64,000 bases of DNA from Clostridia bacterium. GTDB lineage: Bacteria > Bacillota > Clostridia > TANB77 > UBA1234. This document shows, piece after piece, positions 32,075 through 46,400 of the stretch. Location: contig JAFYBZ010000007.1 of assembly GCA_017539905.1 (NCBI GenBank), positions 62,001 through 126,000 of the forward strand. Direction: 5' to 3'. The position numbers were made by a program, and so were the translations under genes. The notes below the pieces were generated by a model. The model was not told the DNA's origin. It searched no databases and saw only the letters and a program-made list of their open reading frames with translations. The first letter of the stretch is position 1. The number at the start of each line of letters is the position of its first letter.

Positions 32075-35000
32075 TTAATCACCACTTGGTGATTCTAATA
32101 CCCAAGCACTGTATCTATCATATCCTGTTCCTCCAACTACCTTTAAGTCAGTGCGAAGAGTAACTATTGGACGTACTCCAAGTCCAGAACCAGCACACCT
32201 TTCGAATCCATATGAATAAAATGCATCTGCGCCTGAGAATTTTTTATTATTTTCCGCAGTATTATAATAGAATGCTGTTACTTCAAAATTTGCAAATGCA
32301 TCATTCAAAAATACTTGAGTTGTAGCTAACCAAGCATCTCCATGGAGTCTACCACCACTACCCTCTATAATCTGTTCATATCTTGATGTGGTAGTAGCAT
32401 TTGTCTCACCGAATGCAATAGTTTTCCATCTTACTATAGGATATCCAGCTGTAGAATTATGCTTAACATATACTGGATGTCCCGCTATAGGTACCATATA
32501 CTGATATCCATTTTCATCTGTCTTTAATTGCTGAGCTAAATCATATTTTATTTCTTCGTCTTCATCACTATACCAAATATAAAATCTAGGCTCATCGAAA
32601 TCATTTACTAATGGCTCTACCGCAGATCTTCTTTGATAGAATGAACTGTTGAGCGGAGTATCATCTCCAGGTGCGAAATATGCAAATCCAAAGTGTTCTA
32701 CACCATTTTGAGTAATCTCTGCAACTTCTAGTATATCCTCATATTTTTGTGATCTTACACTGCTAGAAAAATCATCGTTTGAATACAATGTACTACATAT
32801 TTCATCAAGTGTTTCATGAGCACCCACAGTAAATCCTGTAATTCCCCCTAGCCATACTTCTCCTTCATTTAGTGCCCTACTTGGTATAATTTGTATTTCA
32901 TCTCCGCTTACTTTCCATACTCTCCAATACAAGCCTGATGGAGCATCCGTATTTATTACGCTTTCTACATCACTATTTTCATAATCGTAACCCGTATTCT
33001 CTAAAGTTAATGTAAATGAAGAAGGTGTTGGATTATATGTAATATAGTCTCCTATTTTTATTGTCGTATCTTGCCATAATGCATATAAATCCAAATCATA
33101 ATCATCACCATAGTAACTTTCTGGATACCAAGAAACATAATAATCGTCAGGTCTTGTTCCCCAACCTTTGAAATAATATCCTTCTCTTGTTGGTATTTTA
33201 TCAGATAATTGAATTTCCTCTCCAATTGGCTTTTCTTGTGGTTCTGGCATATTAGCTACTGTTGAATCTCCACTCGCATTATCATAATAAGTAATTATAG
33301 GAGGACCAAATCCTCTAAATGTCCAATGAGCATATAATCTTAGATCAGCATCTTCTGTATATTCATCGCCAGGATAGTATATTGTGATTTCATCTCCACT
33401 ATATGCTTCCCAATAATTAAACCTATAACCTTCTCTTTTTGGTGTATCATAAGCAATATAATATTCATAGCCTTCATACTTTGTATCCGAATATGGCATA
33501 TCTTCAACATAATCGCCATTTGCGTTTGGCATATAAATAACTGCGTAATCATTATCATAAACTGAGTAATAATTTGCTTGATATGTTGCATCTTCTGTTG
33601 CTGGACAAACATCTGGGTACCAAGTTTCAAATACATATCTACAATATTCATCCGCGAGTTTTGTTGGAACTCCTCCCTCATATTTAGGCATTTTTCCTTC
33701 TGCAACCATTCCACTTTGTAAAGTTGTTCCATCATCGTCTAAAAATGTTATTAAATATTTATTTGTCGAGATTTCAGTACCATTATATGTAGCAGTATAG
33801 GTTGCATCTTCTGTTACATCTTCTATTTCTGGTGTCCAACCAGCAAAAGCGTAGCTATATTGTGCATCGTCAGGTTTTGTTGGATTTGCAGGAAGAACAA
33901 TATCATCCGCATCTGTTCCATATTCGTAATCTCCAGATAGAATAAATCCTCCATCATCATCAACAAATGTTACTACATATCTATTTTTTGTTTGTGTATA
34001 TGTGGCTCTATATGTTGCATCTCCACTTACAGGGACAATATCCGGAATCCACTTATCAAATGTATAACTCCATTCCGCATCGCTAGATTTTGTTGGAATA
34101 TCTCCAGAATATACTGGCATCACCCCAACTTTAACATCACCACTTTGTAACAATATTCCATCTTCATCTATAAATGTGATTTCATATGTTTCATCTTCCC
34201 ATTGAGCATACAATACTACGGTATCTCCAGAAACCAATGTTAAATTCTTAACTCTTGCTTTATCTGCATAACTATCACCTGAGCCATTAGCTTCAGTGTT
34301 CCATTCTTTAAATGTCTTACCATCATAAGTAAATGTATTAGTAGGTAATCTCTTATTTTGTCCATAGTCAACTGAAATATTTTCCATATCTCCACTTGTT
34401 GCGCCATTACCATCAAATGCAATCGTGTATGAGCTATGCCACCAGAAATATCCTGGATTAGCATCTCTACCATCTATCCATGCGTATTCTTTATCTATGT
34501 GACTAGCATCGTATTTAGTTCCATTACCACCAGTTAACCTTGGATTTGGATGAACGGTCGTATCACTCTTAAACATATTTTCATCACTAGTTACACTCGT
34601 AACAACAAATGTTGTTGATGCATAGATTTTTTGTAAATTATGGCAGAAAGCAAACATATAACTTGTATTAGTTAAATGAGGAGTGTTCCAGCCAGTTAAA
34701 TCTAATTGTGTCAAACCAGAGCATTCTTCAAACATACCATTATAGTGTTGTGGAATCATGCCAGATGCTAAAGACTGTGCTCCTCCATTACAACTTGTAA
34801 GAGCGGTTGTGTTCCAACCAGACAAGTTTAATGTTGTTAAACCATCACAGTTAAAGAACATCGAACCTGTAGTTTGTAAACTTGATGTATTAATATTCTG
34901 TATTCCATTGATGGTTGCAAGTTTTGTACAATTATAGAACATCAAATTCATATTGGTAACATTACTTGTATCAAAACTACTTATATCTAGAGTTGCAAGA

Positions 35001-37225
35001 TTACTACAGTTTCCAAACAATCCATTGAAATCAGTAACTAGACTAGTATTAAAATCAGTTAAATTAATACTAGATAATACTATACAATTGAAGAACATTG
35101 CTTTCATTTCTTCAACTTTACTCGTATCAAATGTACTTAAATCTAGACTTGTTAATGCGCGACAATCATAGAACATTCCACCCATATTTGTAACATTTCC
35201 TGTTTCAAAAGTTGCTATTGTAGCAAGACTTGAAACTTTTTGGCATTCTTTAAACATTGCGTACATATTTGTTACATTGCTTGTATCTAATCCGCTAACA
35301 TCTAATGTTGTTACATTAGTACACTTCTCAAACATATGAGACATGTTGGTTACATTTGTTGTTGAAACAACTCCTAAATCTTCGGTAGGATTTAATGCTG
35401 CTAATACATTTAGGTCTTTAAACATGTATGATGCATCATCACTCATTGTAATATTTTCTGCTTCACTCCATAGTTTAATGGTACCACTTTCAAACCATGC
35501 ATATATTGGAAGAAGTGTATCTGATTCAACCCCAACATTAATTGTACTTGATCTATTTATTATTTCATCAGTAGGTTTTGATGTTTGGAACTTAATAGAT
35601 GTAATATTGCTATTTGTTGTGTCGACTGTTGAAGAAGTTCCAGTAGCCAATTGTTTAATTTTTGCGTTAAATTGATCTCCTGATACATATTGTGCATTTA
35701 TCGGTGACTTTGTATATGATGCAGTATAAATTGCATTGGTCAAAACTGCCGCTATATCAGGATTCCATTTTTCAAATTCATATTTCCACTCTGCATCTCC
35801 AGATTTTGTTGGATTTGTTGGAAGAGCTATATCTCCAGATTCTGTACCATATTCGTAGTCACCAGATGAAATGAATGCTCCATCTTCATCAACAAATGTT
35901 ACTACATATTTATTCTTTGTTTGTGCATATGTTGCTGTATATGTTGCATCCTCTATTACATTTACAATATCTGGTATCCACTTATCGAACTCATAACTCC
36001 ACTCTGCATCACCAGATTTTGTTGGCTCAGTTGGAATTACAATATCTCCAGACTTTGTACCATACTCATAATCACCAGATGAAATGAACGTTCCATCTTC
36101 GTCTATGAATGTTACTACATATTTATTTTTTGCTTGTGTATATGTTGCTGTATATGTTGCATCTTCTGTTACTTCTTTTATATCTGGTGTCCATGCATCA
36201 AAAGCATAACTCCACTCTGCATCTCCAGATTTTGTTGGATCTGTTGGAACTACAATATCTCCAGATTTTGTACCATATTCATAATCTCCAGATGCTATAA
36301 ATGTTCCACCTTCGTCTACAAATGTTACTATATATTTTTTACCTTGCCATACTGCATATAATTTCAAATTGCTATTTGTATTATATGTATCTCCACCAAC
36401 ATATAAAACATCATTTGAATTAGGGTCTGTATTCCACCCTAAAAACTCATTCTCATTTTTTGTTGGAACTTGACTAGAAATAGTATATGGTTTATTTTTT
36501 ACCTTCTTTTCGGAAGCTGGTGCATTTTCTCCACCATTTGCATCATATGAAATGGTATATTTCGTTGAAGAATAAACAGTAATTGGTTTAATTGGCGTAT
36601 AGTCAACATATGACTCTACTGCACTTCTTAACCTATAAATAACGCATGCAGCTTCTGCCCTTGTCATATTTTTTAGTGGCTTAAATGAACCATCTTCATA
36701 ACCATATAAGAATTTATTTTCAACATTATAGACCAAGAAGTTTTTATCATCTTGAAGCATATCCTTTGTATCATTAAAATCTGGTTCTTTATTCTTCTTG
36801 TCCAAAGAAGCTTTCATTACTTTTAAATCAGATCTAGCAATTAATCTGCACATTTCTAATCTTGTAATAGCTTCATCCAAGTTCTCTTTATCCCAAGTAT
36901 TATCTACTAAACTGTATTTTTGGGCATATTTATAATAATTATCTACCCAATGCTCATTATCTTTAGCTTTTTCAGTAAATGATTTTTCTTCTGGGAAACA
37001 TGTAATTAGAACAAGTTTCAAAAACTCGGCCTTAGTAATTGTACCATGAGGCCTATATGTTCCATCTGGATATCCATTTATTATTCCAGTGCTTGTAAGC
37101 TCCTCGATTTCTGTGTATGCCCAAAAATCATCTGGAATATCTGAAAAATTCATTGCAAGAGTAATTGGAATAAGGCATATTGTTATGATTATTACTAATA
37201 GTGCAGCGGCTTTTTTTGTATTCAT
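32075..37225 (-). CDS. Giant secreted protein: SLH domains, InlB-type repeats, BspA/DUF285 leucine-rich repeats
   Basis: 1716 aa. A signal peptide (to about residue 24, ITLAM) is followed by three SLH domains (about 25-210) with GIINGYPDGTYRPHGTITKAE and FLYGYEDGSFKPLKNMTRAE. Then come InlB-type (Listeria-Bacteroides) repeats, including three near-identical units of about 70 residues that start YVVTFxDEDGxFISSGDYEYG. A DUF285/BspA-like leucine-rich block follows (about 540-860; units like LDTSNVTNMYAMFKECQ), then further InlB-type repeats. A C-terminal globular domain (about 1390-1716) ends in GVRPIVTLRTDLK-like sequence. It is wall-anchored through the SLH domains and probably binds host or environmental ligands. 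The ATG follows AAAGGATG. The protein is unusually rich in Ser-Gly-Asp triplets. Confidence 0.85.
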   Translation of the reverse strand: MNTKKAAALLVIIITICLIPITLAMNFSDIPDDFWAYTEIEELTSTGIINGYPDGTYRPHGTITKAEFLKLVLITCFPEEKSFTEKAKDNEHWVDNYYKYAQKYSLVDNTWDKENLDEAITRLEMCRLIARSDLKVMKASLDKKNKEPDFNDTKDMLQDDKNFLVYNVENKFLYGYEDGSFKPLKNMTRAEAACVIYRLRSAVESYVDYTPIKPITVYSSTKYTISYDANGGENAPASEKKVKNKPYTISSQVPTKNENEFLGWNTDPNSNDVLYVGGDTYNTNSNLKLYAVWQGKKYIVTFVDEGGTFIASGDYEYGTKSGDIVVPTDPTKSGDAEWSYAFDAWTPDIKEVTEDATYTATYTQAKNKYVVTFIDEDGTFISSGDYEYGTKSGDIVIPTEPTKSGDAEWSYEFDKWIPDIVNVIEDATYTATYAQTKNKYVVTFVDEDGAFISSGDYEYGTESGDIALPTNPTKSGDAEWKYEFEKWNPDIAAVLTNAIYTASYTKSPINAQYVSGDQFNAKIKQLATGTSSTVDTTNSNITSIKFQTSKPTDEIINRSSTINVGVESDTLLPIYAWFESGTIKLWSEAENITMSDDASYMFKDLNVLAALNPTEDLGVVSTTNVTNMSHMFEKCTNVTTLDVSGLDTSNVTNMYAMFKECQKVSSLATIATFETGNVTNMGGMFYDCRALTSLDLSTFDTSKVEEMKAMFFNCIVLSSINLTDFNTSLVTDFNGLFGNCSNLATLDISSFDTSNVTNMNLMFYNCTKLATINGIQNINTSSLQTTGSMFFNCDGLTTLNLSGWNTTALTSCNGGAQSLASGMIPQHYNGMFEECSGLTQLDLTGWNTPHLTNTSYMFAFCHNLQKIYASTTFVVTSVTSDENMFKSDTTVHPNPRLTGGNGTKYDASHIDKEYAWIDGRDANPGYFWWHSSYTIAFDGNGATSGDMENISVDYGQNKRLPTNTFTYDGKTFKEWNTEANGSGDSYADKARVKNLTLVSGDTVVLYAQWEDETYEITFIDEDGILLQSGDVKVGVMPVYSGDIPTKSSDAEWSYTFDKWIPDIVPVSGDATYRATYTQTKNRYVVTFVDDDGGFILSGDYEYGTDADDIVLPANPTKPDDAQYSYAFAGWTPEIEDVTEDATYTATYNGTEISTNKYLITFLDDDGTTLQSGMVAEGKMPKYEGGVPTKLADEYCRYVFETWYPDVCPATEDATYQANYYSVYDNDYAVIYMPNANGDYVEDMPYSDTKYEGYEYYIAYDTPKREGYRFNYWEAYSGDEITIYYPGDEYTEDADLRLYAHWTFRGFGPPIITYYDNASGDSTVANMPEPQEKPIGEEIQLSDKIPTREGYYFKGWGTRPDDYYVSWYPESYYGDDYDLDLYALWQDTTIKIGDYITYNPTPSSFTLTLENTGYDYENSDVESVINTDAPSGLYWRVWKVSGDEIQIIPSRALNEGEVWLGGITGFTVGAHETLDEICSTLYSNDDFSSSVRSQKYEDILEVAEITQNGVEHFGFAYFAPGDDTPLNSSFYQRRSAVEPLVNDFDEPRFYIWYSDEDEEIKYDLAQQLKTDENGYQYMVPIAGHPVYVKHNSTAGYPIVRWKTIAFGETNATTTSRYEQIIEGSGGRLHGDAWLATTQVFLNDAFANFEVTAFYYNTAENNKKFSGADAFYSYGFERCAGSGLGVRPIVTLRTDLKVVGGTGYDRYSAWVLESPSGD

Positions 37226-37430
37226 AATATAACATCCTTTCTTTTAATACCTTCTAATTATATAAGACAACCACCTTAATTTATTTTTATTACGAAATAT
37301 TTAACAATAAAATAATCTTATTGAAATAATAAAATCCGCACTCCCGTAAGAGATTATTGATAATTTGACATATATAATTGTTTTTAGATATATTTTATAT
37401 GCTTTAAAAAAAATGCGTTCCAAAAATAAA

Positions 37431-37452
37431 AAGCCGTGCAAATGCACGGCTT
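37431..37452 (-). terminator. Terminator of the giant surface-protein gene
   Basis: A perfect 10-bp stem AAGCCGTGCA / TGCACGGCTT with a 2-nt loop, followed on the minus strand by TTTATTTTTGG. The 205 bp from here to the next gene upstream (37225) are AT-rich without a recognisable promoter. Confidence 0.88.
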
Positions 37453-37459
37453 TCTATTA

Positions 37460-40400
37460 TTATTTCCAGATTTCAATATCTCCATCAAATTCATATTCAT
37501 GAGAACTTGTTGCTTCAACTATTCCATAGTATGCCCAATGTCCATCAATATCTGTAAACTTATTAAATGTCTTATTGCTATTAATCGTTTGAATATCTCC
37601 GATTCTACCAAGCATTCTATTGATAATAGTAATTGCTTCTGCTCTCTTTATTGAATTATTTGGTCTAAATGTACCATCTTCATAGCCTGAAATCCATCCC
37701 ATAATTCTTGCATAATTAATTGTTTCATATGCCCAATGATCTTTAGTTACATCTACAAAGCTTGTCTCAATGTTTAATTTTTGCATTTCATCAAACCTTG
37801 TAATCATTGTAGCAAATTCAGCTCTAGTTATCTTATTTTCTGGCTTGAATGTTCCATCTTCATAACCCTTAACAATTCCAAGTTTACTCATCGTAATAAT
37901 ATCTGATTTAGCCCAGTGTCCATCAATATCTGTAAAGATATTTTCATCTTCAATTTTTGGTTTTGTTTTTAATAATCTAGCAAATATTGTTACAACTTCC
38001 GCTCTTGTCATTATCTTATCAGGTTTAAAAGTTCCATCTTCATAACCTGTAATATAACTATTGTGGTTTGTTGTATCTAATAGAGATGTTGAGACTTTCT
38101 CCTCTTTAGTATCACCTGATGCTGGTACTTCAACAATTTTCTCTACTTCGACATAATGCGTTCCACCGCCACCGCCAGAACCGCCTTTCTCTTTAATAAT
38201 GTAATATGTACCTGTTACAGTTCCAGTATAATTATCAGAAATTGCATTTATTGTAACTTTATAAGTACCTACATTCTTAGAAGTTTCTGGATATACTACA
38301 TTATAATCTGAATCTTTCAATTCAATTTGTTTTCCATCATCAGTCTTTATTCTGACTGAAATTTCAGGTTTTATCTCTTTACCAGTATAATTAGATTTCT
38401 CAGGCTTAGCAGCAACAATAGCATCTGCAATATCTAATGGAGTAATCTCAAATGTTGTTGAAACTGTTCCTGTATAATCACCTTTTAATGTAGCTGTAAC
38501 GGTAGCTGTACCAACGTTCTTATTGTTTTTATAAGATAATGTATAGTCCTTACCTTCCTCTAAGATCCTATTATCACGCTTAATTACTACTGATGGTTTC
38601 TTTTCATTTCCATCATAAACATATGTAACATCACTGCCATCAGTTAACTCAATTGTTGTTTCTTCATCTGGATTAACTACTATTGAGAAATAAACTGTCA
38701 TACTACCTTTATAGTTACTACTATCTTTCATAGTAATTGTAGCACTAGCTGTATTCTCTCCTATTTCAATATTGTTACTATATGTAACTTCATAATCATC
38801 TGAAGAGACCTCTGTAACTCCATCTTTTATAGTTATAGCTGGTTCTTTTGCAGTTTCATCATAAAGTTGTTCGTCAACTTCTTCAATAACCAAATCATCA
38901 ATTGATTTCTTTGTAATAACAAATGTTGCACTTGATTCAACTTCATCATAATCTCCTAAGCCTGCAACTTTAACATAGTATTTACCACTATTAGCTGGAG
39001 CTTTGCCTTCGCCTGTTGCACCATCTTCTTCATCAGTTAGCATAGTTAAACTAGCATCTTTATAATATGTAACAATGTAATCTGTACCCTCTACTAATTC
39101 ATTTCCTTTTGGATCTTTAACAATAAGCTCAATTTCTTGTGGTTCTTTGTTATACTCTTTTGAGTTATCTACTATAGAAATATTTAGAGAATTTATATCC
39201 TTTTCTAAAATGCTAAAGTCTAAACTGATTGTTCCAGAATAATTTCCCTTTAAAGTAATTATTGCTTTATAGTTACCTACTTCTATAATGTCTGCTTTAG
39301 CTATGCTATCGCCACTTACAGTCTCGTAAACCACATCATAATCAGTTCCAGATACTAACATTATCGTGCTGTCTGTTGATATGTATTTAACAACTTCAAC
39401 AGGAACTTGGTTAGATTCATTATATACAAATTCTTCAGGAACTAATGTAGCATCTATATCACTATTTTCAATAGGATCAATACTAAATGCTTTAGTATCA
39501 GTAGCACCTTCATAATTACCTATACCAGTAATTATTGCTGTATATTCACCTACTTTTGTAGGAGGTGTTGTACTACTATATTCATTTCCTTCATAATCTG
39601 TTCCTGTGTATGTAACTGTATAATCCTTACCTTCTTCAAGTATAGAATCATTTACTCCATTTACTGTAATATCTGGTTTAGAAGTTGTACCTGTATAGTC
39701 AATATCATCAACATCTTCAACTGTAAATGTGTCTAAAGCCGTGATTTCAAATTCAGCTGTTCCAAGAGTACCCTCGTAATCGCTTCCAGCTTTACCTGAT
39801 ACTATAATTGTATATTTTCCAGCACTCTTTGGATTAGACTCTCCAAAAGACATATCAAAACTATCTTTTGGAAGTTCAGTTCCAACATCTGATTTAACAA
39901 CTATATCTCCAGATATTTCATTTATTGTATATACTGCATTCTTAAATGGTTTCTCTACATTATTAATATTTAATGAGTCAACACAAATTACATAGGTTCT
40001 AGAAGCTTTATCATTGCTTCCTGCATAATTTGTACCTGTTCCAGTAACTGTAACTGTATATGTTCCAACTGCTGTTGTAAATTCATCATCATATGAAATC
40101 ACAAAATCATCACTAGAAAGCGTATTACCATTTATATCTTTTACAAGCAAGTTTTGTTCAAATTCTGCTTTAGTAATATCTTCATTATATGATGTTTTTC
40201 CATTTGCAAATTCTAATAATAGTATCTCTTTAGCAATTGTTCCATATTTATTTATAGTAAATTGTTTTTCAACTGAACCAGCATAATTGCTATCATTTAT
40301 TGCAGTAATTGTAACAGCATATGAACCAGCATTTTTAAATTCGCCATCGAAAGCAACTTCATAGTCTGTATCTTCTGTAAGGAGAATACTTCCATATGTC

Positions 40401-43400
40401 ACTTCAACAGATGGTTTTTGAACACTTCCATTGTATGTTACATTTGAACTTAGCTTGATTTCAACATCATCTAAGTCAACTTTATTAATAGTGAATTCAG
40501 CTTCTTTAGTTCCAGAGTAATTACCTTTTAGTGTTGCTTTAGCTTTTGCAGTTCCACTATTTACATTGTTTTCATAGCTTACGTTGTAATCAATACCTTC
40601 ATTCAATTCTGTAGCACCAACAAATACTTTAACAGTTGGAGTTTTTGCTATTCCATCATATGTATAAGTATCTTCTGATACCTCAGTGTTACCTTCATAT
40701 AATTTAATAGTTGGTTCTCCTTGTTCAGCAACAATGTTAAATGTAATTGTCTTCGATCCTTTGAAATTACCAATTCCTTGAAGAACGATACTAGCTGTAC
40801 CTGCATTTACATTATTCTTGTAAATTGTTGAATAATCATCATTTGTTAAAACATGACCATTATACTTAAGTGTAAAGCTTGGTTCTATTTCTTCACCCGT
40901 ATATGTTTGATCTGCAATATCTCCGCTTAAAGAAACGTCGCTATCTGCTAAATCTTTCTTAGTAATTTCATAATTACAGCTTGCTTGTTGTAATAAATTA
41001 CCATTCTTAGAAATCTTCAAAGTAATAGTATATTTACCAACATTTAGTATTGTTCCACTAGTAATTAATTCATAATCTAAATCATCATGTTCTGTTTCTA
41101 ATTCTGATACTGTCTTATCGCCATCTACTTTAACATCTGCTTTTCCAACTACTACTTCATCACCTGTGTATACATGAGATGATTCATCAAGTGAAATTGT
41201 AATATCGCTTGCATCAATTATTGTAAATGTTGTATAACCATTTGCTCTTGAATCTCCTGATTCAAAGAAGTTTGTTAATTCATCTGTTGCTTTAACCTCT
41301 AACGTGTAATTTCCTATTGTAATTTCATCTGGTGTGAATGTTATTTCTAGTTTAGCTATATCTAATTCTTCACCAGAATATCTTACTGTTAGATTATCTA
41401 GTATTTCTTGCTTTGTTATTCCATTTGTATATGGATCTCCAGATAAGCTTACCTCTAATTGGCCTACATATGGCTTAATTGTATACGTTGCTTCTTTTGT
41501 GCCTTGGTAGCTTGCTCCAGCTGCTGGCTCTATTGTTATTTCATATTCTCCTGCATCTCTATATACATTTGTTCCATGATTTACTGTGTAATCTGTTCCT
41601 TCTTCTAGTACTAAATTTCCACGTTTTACTACTATTGTTGGCTCTTGTACTCCTCCATTATATGTTGCATCTTCGATTGTTACTGTTACATTATCCAAGT
41701 CATTTACTATATTAAATTCTAGTGTTCTCGTTCCCTTGTAGTTTCCTTTTCCTTCTACTATTATGCTTGCTGTGCCTTCTTCTTTGTTGTTTTTATATAC
41801 ATATGTATAGTCTTCTCCACTTACAAGTACTTCTCCACTATATGTTAGTGTAAATGCTGGCTCTAACTCTTCGCCAGAATATAATTGATCTTCGATTTCA
41901 CTTGCAATTACATCATCACCAGATATGTCCTTTGGTGTTACTGTAAATGTTGTGCTTGCTTGTTGTAACAAGTTTCCATCTTTAGATACTTTTAATGTTA
42001 TTGTATATGTTCCAACATCTTTAATAGTATTTATTACTAAGTCGTAGGTTAAATCTTGATTATCTGCTTCAAGTTCTTCTACAGTCTTGTTATCTCCACT
42101 TACAATCACATCTGCTTTTGTAATTTCGATTTCATGAGCTGTATAAACACTCTCTGATTCATCTAATCTTATCTCTATTTCATTTGCACCATTTATTGTA
42201 AATAATACATAACCACTTGCTCTTGATGTATTTGATTCAAAGTAATTTGTTAACTCTGATTTTGTATTTACTTCTAATGTATAATTTCCTGTTGTTAACT
42301 CTCTTGGTGTTATTGCTATATTTAACTTACTTACATCTAGCTCTTCATCACCATATTTTACTGTTAAGCTATTTATTATCTCTTCCTTTGTTACTCCATT
42401 TGTATATGGATCTCCAGATAGTGTTACATTTAATGTTCCTACAAATGGTTTAATTGTGTATGTTACTTCTTTGCTATCTACATAGTTTGATCCTACTTTT
42501 GCATTGATTGTTACCGTGTAGCTTCCTGCATTTGTATATCCATTTGTACCATTATCTACTGTGTAATCTTCTCCACTTACTAATGTTATTGTTCCATCTG
42601 ATGTTACATAGCTTACTGTTATTTCTGGTTTTTGCTCTGCTCTGTTATATACAGGATTATTATTTGTAACTACTACTTCAATGTTATTTCCAGCAAATGA
42701 AATTGGTGTTACACTAAACTCTTTTGTTTGTGTTCCTGTATAGTTTCCAATTCCTGAAACTATAGCTTGATATGTACCAACATTTGTTGGTGCTACATTT
42801 GAGTTGTAATTATCTCCTGAATATGTAATTGTGTAATCTTTGATAATTACTAAGTTTTCGCCTTCTACTCCTGAAACTGCAATTACTGGAGTAGTTGTCT
42901 TTCCTGTATATTCAACATTAGCAATATTTGCTACTGTTAGTGTAGCTGGATTAATTGTAAATTCTCCTGTTGCTGTAACATTTGCAAAGTCAGTATCTGC
43001 TTTTCCTGTAACTAGTATTGTATATGTTCCTACATTCTTTGGCTCTGTGCTTCCAAATGTTATATCGAAGTTACTATTTGCAATTACTGTGTTTGCGTCT
43101 GATGTTATAGTGATTTGATCTAAAATGTCATTTATTGTAAATACTGCATTCTTATATGTTGCTTCTGCATCTGTCACTGTAACTGTGTTTACGTAGATAA
43201 CAAATTCTCTTGTTGCTATGTCATTTTGACCAGCATAATTTGTACCTGTTCCTGTAACTTTAACTGTATATGTTCCAGCTCCTGTTGGATATGTACTTGT
43301 ATAGTTTGTTCCGTCTTCAGAATATGTAACTACATATGTGTTATTTGCTAATGTATTTCCATTTAAATCTTTTACTACCAAATTAGATTCAAATTGTGCT

Positions 43401-46400
43401 TTTGTTGTGCTTTCTACATATGATGCTTTTCCATTTGCAAACTCTAGTAATAGTATTTCACCATTATTTAATCCATATTTACTTATAGTAAAGTTCTTTG
43501 AATTATTTCCTTGGTAATTGCTATTAGCAACTGCTGTTATTTTAACGTTGTATGTACTTGCATTTACAAAATCTCCTGAGTACGATACATCGTAGTCTCT
43601 ATCTTCAACTAATAATACATCTCCACGTTGTACAGTCACTTGAGGTCTTTGCTCTGCTCCGTTATACACTTTATTCTCACTTAATGTCATCGTTGCATCG
43701 CTTAAATCAAATTCATTTATTTTGAATTCTGCTTCTTCAACTCCACTATAGTTTCCACAAAGTGTAACTATTGCTTTAGCTATTCCACTATCTACGTTGC
43801 TTTCATATGCAACTGTATAATCACTATTTTCGCTTAGAGTTCTTCTCTCTCCGCTTACAACATATTCTACAATTACATCAGGTGTTTTAGCTGTTCCATT
43901 ATATGTGTATGTGCTATTTGTAACAGCTTCACCATTTTCTTTTAATGTAATTATTACATCTCCAGAAGCTTCAGGTTTAATTGTAAATGTGATTTCTTTT
44001 GTTCCTTCAAAGTTTCCTTTACCTGCTAACATTATCGTTGCTGTTCCTACATCCTTATTATCTTTATAGAATGCTGTGTAATCACTTGGTGTCAAACCTA
44101 CATTATTATATGTAAGTGTGAATGCAGGCTCAATTTCATTACCTGTATATGTTTGATCAGCAATGTTGTTTGCAACAACATCATTTGCTCCAATATCTTT
44201 TGGAGTAACTGTATATGTTGTGCTTGCCTTTTGTAGTACATTACCTTCTCTTAACACTTTTAAGGTAACTGTATATGTTCCTACATTTTTAATTGTGTCA
44301 CTTATTTCTAGTTCGTAATCTAAATCAGGGTGTGCAAGCTCAGCAGCTGCAACTGTACCATCTCCGCTAATGATTACATCATCTTTGGTTATCACAACTT
44401 CATCAGCTGAATATACACTAGTAGATTCTTCAAGATAAATGTCTATATTGCTTGCTCCTGTTATTGTAAATAACGCATATCCATTTGCTCTTGAATCTTC
44501 TGATTCATAATAATTTGTTAATGAATCTTTTGCTTTTACTTCGATTGTATAGTGACCAGTTGTTAAAGTATATGGTGTAAATACTATATCTAACTTAGTC
44601 TTATCTAATTCTTCATCTAAATATTTAACAACTAAGTCATCAATAATATCTTCTTTACTAATACCATTTACATATGATTCATTAACAGTTACATTTATGC
44701 TTCCTACATAAGGCTTAATAGTATATGTTGCTTCTTTAGTTCCAGCATAGTTAGAATCATTCTTTGCTTTAATTGTGAAATCATATGTATCAGCATTCTT
44801 GTAAACATTATCACCATGTACTAATTCGTAATCATCAGATTTTAATTTTATAAATCCATTAGTAGTTTCATAAGTTACATATACAATTGGGTTTTGAATA
44901 TCCGTATTGTATATCGTGTTATTATTTGAAACTTCAACATTAATATTCTCATTATTTAAAACAATTGGATTAACACTATAATGTTTAACTACTGTACCAG
45001 TATAATTTCCTTTACCTGTAACAATTGCATCATAGTTGCCAACTTTTGTAGGTGCGATTTTTGAATTATATGATTCACCAGAATATGTAATAGTATAGTC
45101 TTTTTCTATTACAACATTCTCTCCTCCAACACCACTTATTTCTATACTTGGTGCTACAGATATTCCTGAGTAATCAACATCTTCAATATTACCAACTACT
45201 ATAGAAGCTGGTTTAATATTAAATTCTCCCGCCGAGTAAACTCCTGCATATTCCGTATTATCTTTTCCTGTAACAATTACAGTATATGCTCCTACATTCT
45301 TTGGTGTGCTTCTACCAAATCTAATGTCAAAGTTGTCATTATCTATTACACCACCTACAGATGAAATTTCAATTTGATCTATTATTTCATCTATTTTGTA
45401 AGCTGCATTCTTATATATTGCTTCAGAATTACTTACATCTAGTGCATTTACACTAATTACGAAATACCTTGTTGATACATCATGTTGACCTGCATAGTTT
45501 GTTCCAGTACCTGTAACTTTAACAACGTAAGAGCCAATCTCTGTTGGGAAGTTATTTGTGAATGTTGTGCCATCAGCTGAATAAGTAACAGTATAATTTC
45601 CATCAGATAAAGTGTTTCCATTTATATCTTTAACTGAAAGTTTAGATTCAAATACTTGTTTAGTAATTGTCTCGTTAAACACTGTCTTATCATCAGCAAA
45701 TTCTAAAATCAAAATTTCATTATCATTCTTACCATATTTATCAATTGTATATTCTACAACTTTTTCACCTGTGTAATTATTATTTTCAGGTGCATTTATA
45801 ACCACTTCATAAGTTCCTGCATCAACAAATGTACCATTATAAGTCAATATATAATTTGTACCTAGTTCAAGAATTACATTGTCTCGTTTTACCTCTATTG
45901 CAGGTTTTTGAACGCTTCCATTATAAACGGCTGTATCACTCAATGTAACAGTTGCATTTGCTAAGTTATATCTTCCAATTCTAAATTCTTTAACTTCTCT
46001 TCCACTATAGTTTCCACATAGAGTTACTACTGCCTTTGCACGAACTGTTTGAGAAGTACTTTCAATATTATCTTCGTAACTTACTCTATAATCTATTCCC
46101 TCTTCAAGTGGAATACTTTGACTTCCAACAACAAATGCTACTGATACGTCAGGAGTTTTAGCAGTTCCATCATATGTATATGTATTATCTGTTACTGGGT
46201 TTCCATCTTGAGTAAGAGTAATAATAACATTGCCACTTGCTTCAACAATATTGAATTTAATCTCTTTTGTTCCTTCGTAATTTCCTTTACCTACTACAGT
46301 AATTGTTGCTTCACCAACATTTGTGTTGTCTGCATATACTGCTTCAAAATCATCTTGATCTAATACAATACCATTTTGTGACAATAAGAATTCTGGTTGT

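Noticed and set aside
35692-36361. Several Leu/His-rich open frames on the plus strand opposite the 1716-aa gene
   Set aside because: They are antisense images of its repeats and have no ribosome binding sites.
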